From Alitta virens (lineage: Eukaryota > Annelida > Polychaeta > Phyllodocida > Nereididae), in NCBI GenBank assembly GCA_932294295.1, contig OW028576.1, forward strand, positions 29,910,747 through 29,974,746: a stretch of DNA of 64,000 nt, written 5' to 3'. The position numbers and the translations under genes are program-made. The notes beneath the pieces were generated by a model. The model ran no database searches. It had not been told where the DNA came from and saw only the letters and a program-made list of their open reading frames with translations. Positions within the stretch are counted from its first letter, which is position 1; every line of letters starts with the position of its first letter. Below are positions 33,459 to 46,151 of the stretch, one piece after another.

Positions 33459-36400
33459 ATTTCTGAATTACCTCTAGTCATGGAATTTGCCACATAATTA
33501 ATGCAAGCCAAATCATAATATTATTATGCATCACAATAGTAATTTCTGTCATCTTTTCTCTCTGTGGTTGAGCCTTCATATTAATGCACCGATATTGATG
33601 AATGATTTCTTTAGGATATTCCAAACATCGGCAAGACTTCTGAATAATCATGCCTCTTTTCTTTGTCTTGGTATGGCTTGTTTTTGTTGGTGCCTATGTT
33701 TTGAAGTTTTCATTCAAACAGGCTGCTTGAAGGGTCTTTCGTCCAGAATGTTGCTTCTTCTGAAATATGTGGAAATTCAGAAATCATAATGTGAGGGGAC
33801 CTGTCTCTCTGCAATAGGTGGGAGTATGTGAAAACCCATATTGTTAATTTCAGGATTTATTGCACTGGAGCATTATGGTAAGATATTAGTTACTGTGTGA
33901 CTGCGTACATTGGGGCTAAATAGCCATCAATTTCATCATCCAAGTTTGTCGCTGCATGCTGACTGGTTTCCTCTGTTATTTGAACATGTACGTCCGATAC
34001 CATTTCTGCCCAGGTGGCGAGAACTTGCTCACCAACTTGCCTATTCCTGTAACATGAACAACATAAAAAAATATGTCTAACAATGCCATGTTTCATACAG
34101 ATGATATTTGGCATAAACAAATTAACTGCATATTTATGCAACTTCAAATCAAAATATTCAGATCAGGCGCATCAACTTCCCTTGAAGGGTTGGGGAATGG
34201 CATGATGCAGGCTTACTCTCTACTGCACAATACCTTTCCCAAATACAAGTGGTAGTGGTCAATGTGGACACTTGTCAGAAGATCATTGATGTCAAACTTG
34301 TGCAGTCACTGATATGAAGTTTACAAAGTGTGTGGAAAAAATATCTGTGTTATTTGTGAATTTCAGAAGGGATGATTGCATAAATCATCCCCATCTTCCC
34401 AAACAGTGCTGGTTATATACAAATGTATCTCCCCCTCCCCGAGTACCTGGTTATTGATGCGCTAGATTGTTTGTTTGTAAGTTTATTGACATGATTCAGA
34501 TAAAATGAGTGAACTGATAATACATATGTAACTTATGTTGCGTTCTATTCAACACCAGATATTACTCACCATATTATTTCTTGTTCTTTCATTAATTTCA
34601 ACTGTCAATCCATTTAACGCTTACTGAAATCAGTGATACATATTTCACTAACCTTGCCATTGCTCTGGCTGTGTAAACTTCTCTGTCAGAAATGTACGTG
34701 TAGGCATTTTCATCATCTGCTTGATTTGTGCCAATTGTTCGTTTATTTGCACAGATCAGTTTTCTGAATTAAGGAAAAATATGGAATCTGGTTTATATCA
34801 ATGACATGTTCATCTGAAGTGGTATTTTATTTCAACAAAGTAGGATTGCTGGTGAGAGAGAACTTTAGTGTCTATGTACATTTATCAATAAATAAATGTA
34901 TTATGGAATTGTCAGAATGGCTTTATCAGAATGTCTGTCATCTGACATACCAGACACCAGAAAGAAAAAAAGAACATAGGCTGGAGTGAAGAAAGTAATT
35001 TCAATAATTTTCCTTTATGAAAGCAAACATTACAATGACATTATTCAGTAAAACTTCACTTGTATCTGCATACACATTATGTTACTTTTAAATAACATGA
35101 GTGCGGTGGGCTTTTAAGTTGAAATACCATGGCTGCCATATCCACCGTGCAGGAAATTATTCACAAAACTAAACATATTACATCAGAATAACTTGCCCAA
35201 CTAGCAGTTTAATAATATTATGTGTTCAAGCTCACCTGCACAGAACTGCTGTCATTACTCCAGAATATATCAAGAGCATGATATCCACCACAGTTATTAT
35301 AATTAGAATAACTGAAAAAAATAGAATAGAATTCAAGAATTCTACCTGAACACATTATATAAGGTCAACTCAATGGGGCCATGTTATTTGTATGGAAACT
35401 TGTAAGTCACTAATCACAGCAAAATGCAAACATTAGTCCTACAATAGTTGAATAATTTCAGCAAATTTTAGGAGTTTTACTATAGGTGATCTTCTGTTGG
35501 AACATGATTTAATGAAGATAATAAATTACTTTTTTTTAACTGGGGTTCCTGTGGACCCATCAAAATTGGCTGTAGTATTGCTTGACAAAGGATTGAAACT
35601 AGAGTCACGGACCTGCTTAATAAATAAACAGAAGAGTAATAGACAGAGAACTGTGATGTTGAAGTTAGTTTATCTGCAGATAAAGCATCTAATCTAAGCC
35701 ACATTAAAACTTGCTTGGGTTTCCAGTTTGTCCAACAAAGTTCGCTTTGACAGTATAATTCTGTGAAGCATCATTACCAGTGGTGGTATGGGACCATTCT
35801 TCTAAAGACACGTGAGAAAGAGATTAAAACAAGAACCAAAATACCTGAGCAGTTGTTTGTGTACAGGTGAAGCTAGCAGAGCTAAGCTAAAACAAATAAA
35901 TACCTGAGGTTCCTTGTTGGTCATCAACGATTGTAGTGGTCATCACTTCACTTGTGGTGACTTGGCATGAATGGTTAACATAGCTTTCACATGCCTGGCC
36001 TTAAAAAGAGAACAAAGGGAAAATGACCTCTCAGATGACACCAGTTGGTATAATAAGGCCATTACAGTATAATCCGAGAAAAGTTTATTGCAAAATATTT
36101 ACAACAAGTAAGTCACAATTTATTTATGACAGCAATGAGGCACTAGACTGACGAGTGCAACCAAAGTAGCTAAAGAACAATTGGATGAAATTAAATAAAT
36201 GATATCATAACAATAATATGCAATACTTCTTCATTTTGTAATTCTTTTTTATGAAATAATTTATTATAAATGGTGGTGATATCAACCTGTATATTCTTGT
36301 TTACATTCACAAGTGAATCGTTCTGGATGACCAACACATCTAATTGTGCCTGGCTTAGAGCAATTGCTCACTTGACACCATATGTTTTCATTGCAGTTAC

Positions 36401-36535
36401 TGCCTGTCCATCCTAAATGAGAAAAGATAAATATACATATTCCGAACAAATGGTTTTACATTTACTGTAAATATTGACAATTTATTGTAGTGTCCACAGT
36501 AATTGTTGCACTTCAGCATCAAACCAAATTAAAGT
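33459..36535. repeat. Segmental duplication, right copy (direct)
   Basis: Collinear with 14099-17090. In this copy the DSL exon follows at 36886-36753. In the left copy similarity ends just before it, where the transposon block starts. Confidence 0.85.
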
Positions 36536-39500
36536 AATTATAGACATCTATATCATTATCATGATGTATATACATTAAAAAGATGCATGGTTCTGAAGAT
36601 TTCAAGCGCATTCTTGGCAGATAAAAGCAAAAATGTTCAAGTTTAATATCTAATCAGCTTATCCCCGTGATATTATATTAATTTGATAAAAAACATATAG
36701 GGGAATCAACAAAAACATTGGTTCATTTTATCAACTTATCAATATATCATACCAGACTGACAAATCATTGTCCCATTTGGTTCACACGCATGGTGTCCAT
36801 CTTCGTAGGTGGAAGGGTTGCACAAAGTATCACAGCCGGGTCCATAATAGTGTTCATTGCAATTGACGCTTATTTGGAAATCCAACCTAATTTTAGAATT
36901 GATATCACATTTTAATCACTAATGTATTTTATATTATGTGTTATTTTGGTAATCAACAGCAGACAACATATTGGAGTTTTTGCTATCACTTAAACATTGT
37001 CATCTGAGAATCGACGAAACATGAGTTGGTAGCCCTTGGGCAATTACATTGCGAGAAACAGGGCATTTCTAAGAAAATCAAAGTCCGTAATATGAAACTT
37101 ATGAAAGACTGCCATAAACAGTTTAAAAATGTACCAACCATCAAGTTGAAAGACATCCACACATTTCAATAAATCTTATTTCAAAAGGACAGTTGGTGTT
37201 TTCCAATCATGATTGAAATATGATTCTCAGAATAGAAATAAAGACTAAAGATCATAAGTTTCTTATTTGTTGCAGTCATCAAGCAGTCATCCAAGTACAC
37301 AGATAACTGAATGCCAAGACCAAGGATATATATGTGATATGTTTGAATCAGAAAATTGCTGTACACATGTCAAACTCTTCATTCATTATGGATTCTCAAT
37401 GTAATTTGCACATTATTAAATTAATTTTCACAATTTATTAATCTTGCATAAGTAGAACAGTTGGTAGTAGGACTAGTAATATGATTTGTCTGACATATGA
37501 ATATTCAAGACTAGACTTACTGTGTGCGTGATTTTGCAGAAAAATTGAGCCATCTGTTCTCAGTGTGCAAAAGACCAGTTTCGACTGTGAAATTTTTGAA
37601 CAGAAGTTCCACTAAGTCATCATCATATGAACCTGGACCTGGATCTGAGTCCAATACTTTTATTTTAAGAAGAGCGCCACCCTGCAATATATATATATAT
37701 TGTTGCATAGCTTGTTATGTAGTGACCTGAGTATTCACCCTGCCAGGCCTGTATTTTGGGCCATTTGTTTTCATACTAGGAAGTTGTAGAGTTGCACATT
37801 GGCAGAGAAATAGTTCTACATTTACAATATTGCACTAAAACTAATACATTAATCATGCAGATAAATTTCTTCGCTTCCACAAAACATTTACAGCAAAATA
37901 ATTGGACTGAAAACTATTAGGCCTATAAGTCAGCATTGGTATTTGCCTAATGCATTGGCAACATTGCATTAGGCTATGCCCACTCTCTGTTTGCCTAGCA
38001 AAAGTCATGTTTTCCCGAGAATATATGAGAATAGAGGGAAAAAATGAGTTTAGAGGGAAACGTTGACCTGCATAAAGAATCCCTTTTGACAAACTGAAGA
38101 TTAAAGTGCATCTCTCCTGGAGATATTTTTGCATTATTATGGTTGAAACATGACTAGACGTACTATAAAATATATTTTTGTTACATGAGCCTTCCCTAAA
38201 CAAAAAGGGTCTTATTGCAAAAAAATTTGCTATGGCAACAATACACACTGTAACAAGAAATAATGGCCCAGACATAAACACTTTGAAAATTTTTCAGGAC
38301 ACTGCTACTTGACTTGACCTATGACATGTGTTTCCTTTATTTATTAAAATGAATAATCTGGGATTTACCTGAAACATGCAGAACTCCAAATTATGGCAGG
38401 CATTCATTTGATCTTTGTTTCAATGTCAATCATGAACCTGAACCTTTGTCAGCTGATCTCTTGGTTTTTATGTATATTGGACTGAAGCTGTGTGATTATG
38501 CATTGTTACTGGACAATAATGAACTGAATTATCATATAATGGCATCTTAGGTACATATCTTAGTATATTTATGTGAAGCATGGGCCTTATTTCAGTGGGG
38601 AATAGAGGGATATGCCCCCCCCCCCCCCACTTTTTTCGCAACAAACAAGGCCTTGATCAACAGACAGCTTTAATAATATAGGCCTCTAATACACAGGATA
38701 ATCGTTATTATATATTTTGATGAGGTATCTCTTGTCAGAAAAAACATCAACCAAGCCCAAGGTATGGAATGCCATATTGACAACAACAAATTCATCACTA
38801 ATATGTAGAACGATGAAATGATAGTATGAAATTCTAGATCCCTGTACTAGTCCTAGTGGTTGAAACAGGAAACAGGATAGGAATTATTATATTTTCCCTA
38901 TGAGACTTGTTCAATACCAGAAATGGAGCAATTTGTGGGTATTCTTTCTTGCTGAAGTGCCAACTGCGTAGTAATAGGCCTTGGGCCTAAGTATAAATAA
39001 CTCGTGTCTCAATGTCTCAATGATTAATCGGTCTGAAGCTTCGTCAGCTTATATGACCAACTGCCAGAGGCATAATGAATGATTATGTTTTTTCAAAGAT
39101 AGATCAAAACATTGTATTTACAAGTTTGCTAATATGAAAAAAAAAGCCATACCATTTTTTACGAAATTTGCACTAGCCTAATGAATTATTACCACTCAAT
39201 ATATACCATATGATTTATTCAAAACAGAATTTTTATTGACTTTAATGATGAATTTTAACACAGAGGTCACAAAATACCTATAAGTAATGCTTTAATGTTA
39301 TACATTATTGTGATACAGTCAGGGTGTAAAGTGCAGCCCCTTGCAGCCACTTATTAATTGTCATATTACCAGTATGATATGACCAAGTTGTACTCCTCGT
39401 TACACTTGCCTTAGGCAAAGGATGTACACACATGTCAGGTAGAATTATATGTCCGATACAATTATTGTGTACACTCCTCGTTACACTTGCCTTAGGCAAA

Positions 39501-41494
39501 GGATGTACATACATGTCAGGTAGTATTATATGTCGGATACAATTATTGTGTACACTCCTGGTTACACTTGCCTTAGTCAAAGGTTGTACATACATGTCAG
39601 GTACTACTGTATGTCAGATACAATTATTGTGTACACTCCTCGTTAAACTTGCCTTAGGCAAATGTTGTATATACATGTCAGGTACAATTATTGATAAATT
39701 GTTAAAGATTTTCCTGGATGTGTTTGAGAATTTTCATCTACTTAGGTGTATTTCCTTGAATCAAACATTGATTCAATTTATTTAAAACATGAATACATTT
39801 ATTGCTTAAAATATAAACTAAACTACATACCTGTATATTTATTGTGAATCCCGATGATTATCACAGGCATTTAGTTTTATTGAAATATAGTACTTATCAA
39901 ATTTGGAAGATGTGTATTTACATAATGTACATTTATGAAAGTTAATAATCTTGCCAGTGATAAAACATTAAAACAAGATGCATGGTGCAATTATTCAATG
40001 CTACCTCCATCATCTACACTAGACAATTCACCCTCCAAGTCTTATCTGTCAAACAGAAGCAACGTCACGTCACCAATGGCTGGTCATCGAGACAAGGTCA
40101 ACTTTGATCGACGGCTGTATCTTAAGAATTATTATGATTTTATGGGTAATATTTTGCACAATAAATTTTGAGATTTTACTCTTTAATTTAAGTTTTAAAA
40201 AAATTGATATTTCGGTCAATCAGACCCTTTTTGTAGTGGACCGGCTCATATTATAGTTTTTTGCTAGTGTTAGAGATATGTTACATGCATCTTTTGACTT
40301 AGTAACTTAAATACAACTGATAAAACAATTTTTTCTTGTAAAATTTACTCAATTAGGCATAATGCTAAAAAATGGAACACTACCTTCCATATGTTGAATT
40401 TAAAACTGTAAGGATTTGGTGAGAAGTCACCAATTGTTAGGACATTTTTTTTTCTAACGTATCCTGTGGTATATTTGCCAATCCTGCACTGCATCATATC
40501 TTCTTTATTGCCATCAGGTTGATCCAAGCACAGTATAAAATAATGATCACAAACATTTCCACAGTTGGATCTGTCATTGGAGTCACAACAGTAACCATCT
40601 TTCTCTTTGCCCTGGGTATTATTGTATTTTGCCAAGCGAATAGATAATGTACCTCTTCCCATGCTCATCTGAAAAGTAATCAAAACATAGAGGCGAGTCA
40701 GAAATGTGTATATAATTGATATTACTAGGTATTATGAATGATAATGATATAACTTTACCAGACCTTTCCAAAAAAATTGGGAAATTATCTTACAGTGCAA
40801 CTTTTTAAAAGTAGTTTGTTAGTTTTGACACAAGAATAAATTACTGATCTCACAACTTCAGCTGACAAAAATGCAGCATCCTGTATTATATATAACCCAT
40901 TATTGATAGATCGAGTGCCATAGTCGGTGAAAGGTAATTTAGGCCTGTGGTTTATAGCTTCATTTGCTAGATCACTTTTAATGCCATGCTTTAGTTGCCT
41001 GGTGCTAATCCCTCCAAGGCAATCCCCAGGAATCCTGAGCTATTGTGTCATAATAAATGTGAACAAATATAAATGCTTTGACTGCAAATGTGGTGTAAAT
41101 TCCAAAATATATTCCCCCACCCAGGGTGGTCCATGGCTTGTGCTTTGTGTATTAACAGAGGGTGTCCATTTATTCAATTTTATTACTAGATTTAGTTACT
41201 CAGATTGCAAAATTAACTTATGCAGTGTATCCTCTTTTTTTCTGATTCATCTCAGGTATAAAAATGCCACAAGTGGTCAGCAAATCAAAACATATCATGC
41301 ATCACTTTCAAATGGTGAATTTTTAATGAAATTGTGTTACAAGGAATCCTTCCCAATTGTAAAGTATCTAAAAAGAGGATAATTTATCAATGTACTATTG
41401 AACCATATCATCTTAGAGGCTATTGTACAAATTTGAATTAACTTACCTGAATCAAATGTGAGGTTATTAACAGTAAGTATAACATTATATACAT
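33890..41494 (-). CDS. Gene C: minimal Delta-like membrane protein (MNNL-DSL-one EGF-TM)
   Basis: Minus-strand exons: 41494-41447, 40668-40384, 37681-37521, 36886-36753, 36412-36287, 35999-35904, 35801-35715, 35311-35236, 34763-34653, 34046-33890. Phases agree and the sum is 1281 nt (426 aa). Residues 1-16 are a signal peptide (MYIMLYLLLITSHLIQ); 17-164 MNNL (YCC...C..VCDHYFILCLD); 174-216 DSL with all six cysteines spaced C-x8-C-x3-C-x11-C-x7-C-x8-C; 222-255 one EGF-like domain (C-x4-C-x7-C-x8-C-x-C-x8-C); then a Thr-rich stalk, a membrane span (ILIIITVVDIMLLIY) and a tail with AYTYISDREVYTAR and DGYLAPMYAVTQ. The intron after 35715 uses a GC donor (a|gcaagt); the copy in D has GT. Notch ligands usually carry several EGF repeats, so this is a reduced form. 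Cell-surface signalling is inferred. Confidence 0.82.
35540..35569 (-). pseudogene. Decayed 30-bp stalk exon in gene C
   Basis: Minus-strand segment with acceptor tactacag, encoding NFDGSTGTP, like the end of the preceding stalk exon (ANFVGQTGNP). At its expected phase-1 end it reads ccag|ttaaaa, so the GT donor is missing. Skipping it joins the neighbouring exons in frame. The same state is present in D at about 16036-16065. Confidence 0.45.
39392..39690 (+). repeat. 81-bp tandem repeat, about 3.7 units
   Basis: Units begin actcctcgttacacttgcc at 39392, 39473, 39554 and 39635 and contain gtacatacatgtcaggta and gatacaattattgtgtac. The preceding words gtgcagccccttgcagccac (39331) recur near 44792, and ttacacttgccttaagcaa recurs at 44.9 and 45.6 kb, so it belongs to the same repeat family. 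The period is 27 codons, which keeps a frame open by chance (39432-39785). Confidence 0.9.
39935..40171 (+). CDS. Possible stray exon or retrocopy fragment
   Basis: An open block of good composition (SMLPPSSTLDNSPSKSYLSN, then DKVNFDRRLYLKNYYDFMG) is followed by a GT donor-like gggtaata. It lies antisense inside intron 2 of gene C. I do not recognise a family. No partner exon was found, so this is a weak call. Confidence 0.2.
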   Translation: MKVNNLASDKTLKQDAWCNYSMLPPSSTLDNSPSKSYLSNRSNVTSPMAGHRDKVNFDRRLYLKNYYDFMGNILHNKF

Positions 41495-41764
41495 TTTGGA
41501 GTGATCCTCCATCTGCATCATGTCATTCCTAAGTATATTCTATCCTCATAAAGCCAGCAGTTATTTGCAACATTCACTTGTAATATGGGTTTTACTTCCT
41601 TAATTTCCAGGATCTCATATGCCACAGAGCAATGTTCAATTTAATTACATGAAATATAGAACAGAATTAGATATAACATTACACCGATATATCTAAAAAC
41701 AAACAAACAATGGATCATCAAGCACAATTTAGTTGAAATTCATGGTCTTTCTAGTTATCAATAC

Positions 41765-43266
41765 AGTGAGAACTTTATCAAATATATTACTAAAAACCAA
41801 ATTCAGTGAAAACATTGTTTCCATCTGATGCATTCCATACTTCACTTGTTGACTTATACTGGCATTGATGGACTGGTTTTGTTGAGCCTTGTCTCTAATG
41901 AAAAGGATTAGCAACAGTGACACCACCAGCCTTTAGTGATAGAAAACTCAGGTAACAGTGATCAACCATCCCGAGATGAGTCATAACAACCTGATGAGTC
42001 ATCATAAGATAGACCAGCCATAGCAAAACATACACTGTCATACAGGAGCGTGACACTGAATGACTCATTAATGCAGTTTTAGTAGTTTACACATCAATTC
42101 TACCAAATGTAACCTATATGGTCATTAATGTCTAGCTATGGTGTGGATATATAAATATGTCAGAGTACTGGAGAATACTAGGTCTAAGTCTGTACCTATG
42201 AATGAGGAATCAGCCAATTAATGTAGCATATGCAAATTCATACTGATACGAAATAGCTTGCATACAATTGAAGTATTTTGATATGATAATAAATTGTTTA
42301 GATAAGCCGTTTCAATTGTCATAATATTTATTTCCTGTTTTCATATCGGTGTGGGATACATATTGTTCTTCTTAATATCATATCTTCAAAACCAATATCA
42401 TACTTAGGTACTGAATAAACTGATAAAATTCACTGATACATTGCAATAACATTGTTTGAGAAGTTTTGAAATGTCATGTAATACGGGGATATCACTAATG
42501 TCTTTAATGCATGTGCAAGTAATCGCAGTTTACTTATTTGGTTCAGCATAGATACATCAATGTTACTTGTTGCATAGGATCTCTCAGAAATGTATGTTGA
42601 GCTTCTCTCATAGACAGGGTTATCATACATGTAAGTGTCATTTTCTGTTCCTGCATCGGTGTAGTTTGTATCATAAGCATTTACAGTTGTTGCAGCATGA
42701 GATTGGTAAGGCTGAGCTTCACAGTAAATGTCTGCATTATGGGTGCAATCATGATTCTGCAATGCTTGTGGTTGCTTAGGTTTCTTCAAGTGGCTGTAAT
42801 TAATAAGAAAAAGTATCAGGCAACCAGGAACTAAAAATAAATAAGCAAAGCGTGAATCACCTAAATTTGCCAAAAATATTTAACTAATAACCTTTGCTTA
42901 ACTTTATATCAAGTTAAATCATTCGGAATGAATCACAGACCTTTGATTGGTCCATCAAGCATTGGAAACGTTATATGACAAATAAATTTGCTACTAAGGG
43001 TGCATATTCATATTCAGTTAGTGATTTATACATTCATTTTGATACAACAGTGCTTAATGGTTTACTAAATATGAATGGATTTGATCACATATTGTTTAAG
43101 ACAAAAACATGAAAATCAATTAGCATGTCAATTTTTAGATATAATTCACAAGCTTAATGCTATAGAAATATTAATATTTAATACTCACATCCTCCAAATC
43201 ATTATCAACACAATAGTAACGCAAATAATTATCAGGACGGATACAATAGCAGCCACCTTTGAACCA
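41765..43266 (-). repeat. Inverted duplicate of gene A's 3' end and flank
   Basis: The reverse complement of about 12312-13810, including the membrane-span exon, the intron, the tail exon, the 3' UTR and the downstream flank. Similarity begins abruptly at atggttcaaagg inside the membrane-span exon. A further inverted match, 43520-43625 against 9290-9400, suggests a larger original block with internal loss. Confidence 0.85.
42430..43266 (-). pseudogene. Fragment E: membrane-span and tail exons copied from gene A
   Basis: Minus-strand exons about 43266-43189 (membrane span, GSKVAAIVSVLIIICVTIV) and 42793-42430 (tail). Splice sites match gene A. The tail keeps YMYDNPVYERSSTYISERSY, then carries a deletion of about 90 nt plus a 2-nt shift after SNID, so it reads out of A's frame into former 3' UTR. 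No exon lies upstream because the copy starts inside the membrane-span exon. Non-functional unless joined to other exons. Confidence 0.7.
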
Positions 43267-43868
43267 TATCTGGTCACACCTCAGTGATTCCCAGGCCCTT
43301 AACCCCTGGTCAGGCCAATTAAGTTCCTGATGTGACGTCATGCATATATAATGAGTTATCTCTTCACTGCATTGATTCTGACTGGAAAATGTCAATTAAA
43401 AGTAAGATTTTTAGGGTTCAATTTTGACAAATTAATCTAGGATTCTAGAAAAGTGCATTTTAGGGTATATTCTTCCATTTGGGTCACAAAACTAAAAAAA
43501 ATGAAATTTTCATCTTAGGGCACCTTTAAGCAAAGTGACCATAATATGACACTGGTGTCCTAATATTGTCAGTATGAGGTTACTTGTTTTGACAGGCTGT
43601 ATTTTCTAATGCTTTTATTATTCAGCAAAGTATTTTGTTGATGTTTTGGCAACAACAGAAAATAATAAAAATAAACCGTATCCTTTAGCATTATTTCTGA
43701 ATTTACGACGTTTACATAGTTTTGTGAGGCTTGTGAATCATAATGAACCAGCCAAAAGCAAAAATTATGATTTTGGCCGGTTGCCATCGTAACAGAGCAT
43801 ATCACACAATGCAACTTTGCTTGACCACTCAAGTGTGGCTGGAAAATCCTAGTTTTCAGTAGTCACCT

Positions 43869-43940
43869 CTGATTGGTTGATACTTCCTATATATACCTCC
43901 TGCTAGAAATTGCTCAGCATAATCTTCATTGAAGTTTTTG
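43869..43940 (+). promoter_or_regulatory. Possible promoter and untranslated first exon
   Basis: gattggttgata (inverted CCAAT) is followed by tatatata near 43888 and, about 50 bp further, a strong donor gag|gtaagttc. A very similar gattggttgataattcc occurs at 46313, near the TSP1-vWA gene. This could be an alternative 5' UTR exon for that gene. Inferred from motifs only. Confidence 0.3.
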
Positions 43941-44816
43941 AGGTAAGTTCAACATCTTTCAGATCTTAGAGATTATTCATATTTTGAAATTACCGTTATT
44001 GAAAAGTGGTAATTTTTGTGAACTTACATATCTTCTTTTAAATTTTCTCTGATTTTTTTGACATTCTTTGATCTGGTTTTATTTGTGGGTTTAGTTTGGC
44101 CATTTGCAATTTCTTTGTTTTGTTCACTTGTTTTCACTTAAATTATTTGTAATTAATTTGTCTTTTTTTCTTCCTGAAATCGTCCAAATCCTTAATTATC
44201 TTTTTTTTACACAATACTGGGTGAATGTTTGAGATAACTAGTGCGGTATTTATTACTTGTCTTGCATGATGAACAGTAATGTTGAGATAAAATAGAAACA
44301 CAGTACTGTTGGGATTAGATTTGTCAGAGAGTTGACACTTCACTGGTGGCAGATTTATAAGAACAGGAGAAGGCAAAGATATTTCACAACTGCCATAACA
44401 TTTTGAAGTGGGGAAAGTTTAATTAAAAGAATATAGTAGAACGATAATGAATTATCTTATAAGCATAAATTATCAACAATAGTAACTTTAAAAATATTTC
44501 CAGATATTATTCCAAATTATCAAAATGTTGCTTTTAACTGCCATTTTATAGCATAAAAGTTACTTTATTCAACTGTTTTATTATAATTTCAATATAATTT
44601 TTTAATACATATGTTATTATTATCTCAATATCACAATGTATTGTTGGAAATTCTCTTATCTTTAATTTGTACCAGCTCGATAAGCATATAAGCTACTTCT
44701 GGTAAATAAACTAAACAGCCTTAGTAGCCCATAATTGGAGGTTCATAATAATGTGTAGTTCTGTGAAAAATAAAGTGAAACATATTGTAAAGTGCAGCCC
44801 CTGGCAAACACTTATT
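43941..44816. other. No gene
   Basis: AT-rich, nothing recognised besides the repeat words near 44790 shared with 39331. Confidence 0.5.
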
Positions 44817-46064
44817 ATATGTCAGTCAGAGTTATATGACAGGTGCAATGATTGTATGCTCCCTAGGCAAAGTATATATGTCAATTAAGGTTATATGACA
44901 GGTGCATTGATTGTGTGCACTCTGCATTACACTTGCCTTAAGCAAGGATGTACAGGCAGGTCAGATTGTGTTGTGCTCTTCATTACACTTGCCTTGAGCA
45001 AATACCTATCAGATTGAATGGATGTGTTAGGTGCAAGTTATTATATGTGCACATCATTACACTTGCCCTCTGCTCATGTGTGACTCAATGCAGTGGTAGT
45101 GTGTGCTCATCACTACATTTTTAGCTAGTCACTGCTCTACTCACATGTGTCAGCAGTTGCTTGATAATTATACTTAGTCTTAGCTAGTTTAGTCTGCTGC
45201 AAGGAATGTTGATTATATTATTAGTATTGATTATATTGTTAATATTGATTATATTATTAGTATTGAGTACATGGTTAATTGATTGATTGAGTCATTAACT
45301 GATTGATTGCTTATGTCCAATTGTCAATTGATAGATTGTATTGTTCATTTTGCTTCATATTGATTTATTGTCAGAGTTATGTGAGTGCATTGCCCTGTTA
45401 AGATGCCTCACTGTTAAGTCCTGAATTGTGGGAGGAGTTTATATGTCAGTCAGAGTTATATGACAGGTGCAATGATTGTATGCTCCCTAGGCAAAGTATA
45501 TATGTCAATTAAGGTTATATGACAGGTGCATTGATTGTGTGCACTCTGCATTACACTTGCCTTAAGCAAGGATGTACAGGCAGGTCAGATTGTGTTGTGC
45601 TCTTCATTACACTTGCCTTGAGCAAATACCTATCAGATTGAATGGATGTGTTAGGTGCAAGTTATTATATGTGCACATCATTACACTTGCCCTCTGCTCA
45701 TGTGTGACTCAATGCAGTGGTAGTGTGTGCTCATCACTACATTTTTAGCTAGTCACTGCTCTACTCACATGTGTCAGCAGTTGCTTGATAATTATACTTA
45801 GTCTTAGCTAGTTTAGTCTGCTGCAAGGAATGTTGATTATATTATTAGTATTGATTATATTGTTAATATTGATTATATTATTAGTATTGAGTACATGGTT
45901 AATTGATTGATTGAGTCATTAACTGATTGATTGCTTATGTCCAATTGTCAATTGATAGATTGTATTGTTCATTTTGCTTCATATTGATTTATTGTCAGAG
46001 TTATGTGAGTGCATTGCCCTGTTAAGATGCCTCACTGTTAAGTCCTGAATTGTGGGAGGAGTTT
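44817..46064 (+). repeat. 624-bp tandem duplication (44817-45440 and 45441-46064)
   Basis: The two units look identical by eye from atgtcagtcagagttatat to gtgggaggagttta. The unit contains ttacacttgcc words and iterated ttgattatattattagtatt. It ends about 90 bp before a TATA box. Confidence 0.93.
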
Positions 46065-46151
46065 ACTAATTTTCCCTCCAAAACTTTCCCTCCAAAACTG
46101 CTGACCAAGCCAAAGTTGACACTCAGTACAATAGCCCATTGTGACTTGAGC

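Larger units (their letters stand above)
37682..40383. other. Large intron 2 of gene C; repeats, no confirmed gene
   Basis: Contains a short C-run near 38618, the 81-bp tandem array (39392-39690) and an odd open frame at 39935-40171. The open frame at 37853-38281 (minus) lacks motifs. Confidence 0.5.

Noticed and set aside
39392..39690. CRISPR-like regular repeat
   Set aside because: The whole 81-bp unit is repeated without unique spacers, and the genome is animal.
39432..39785. 117-codon frame with internal protein repeats
   Set aside because: Produced by the 81-bp (27-codon) tandem array; the opposite strand is open for the same reason. No start context or splice signals.
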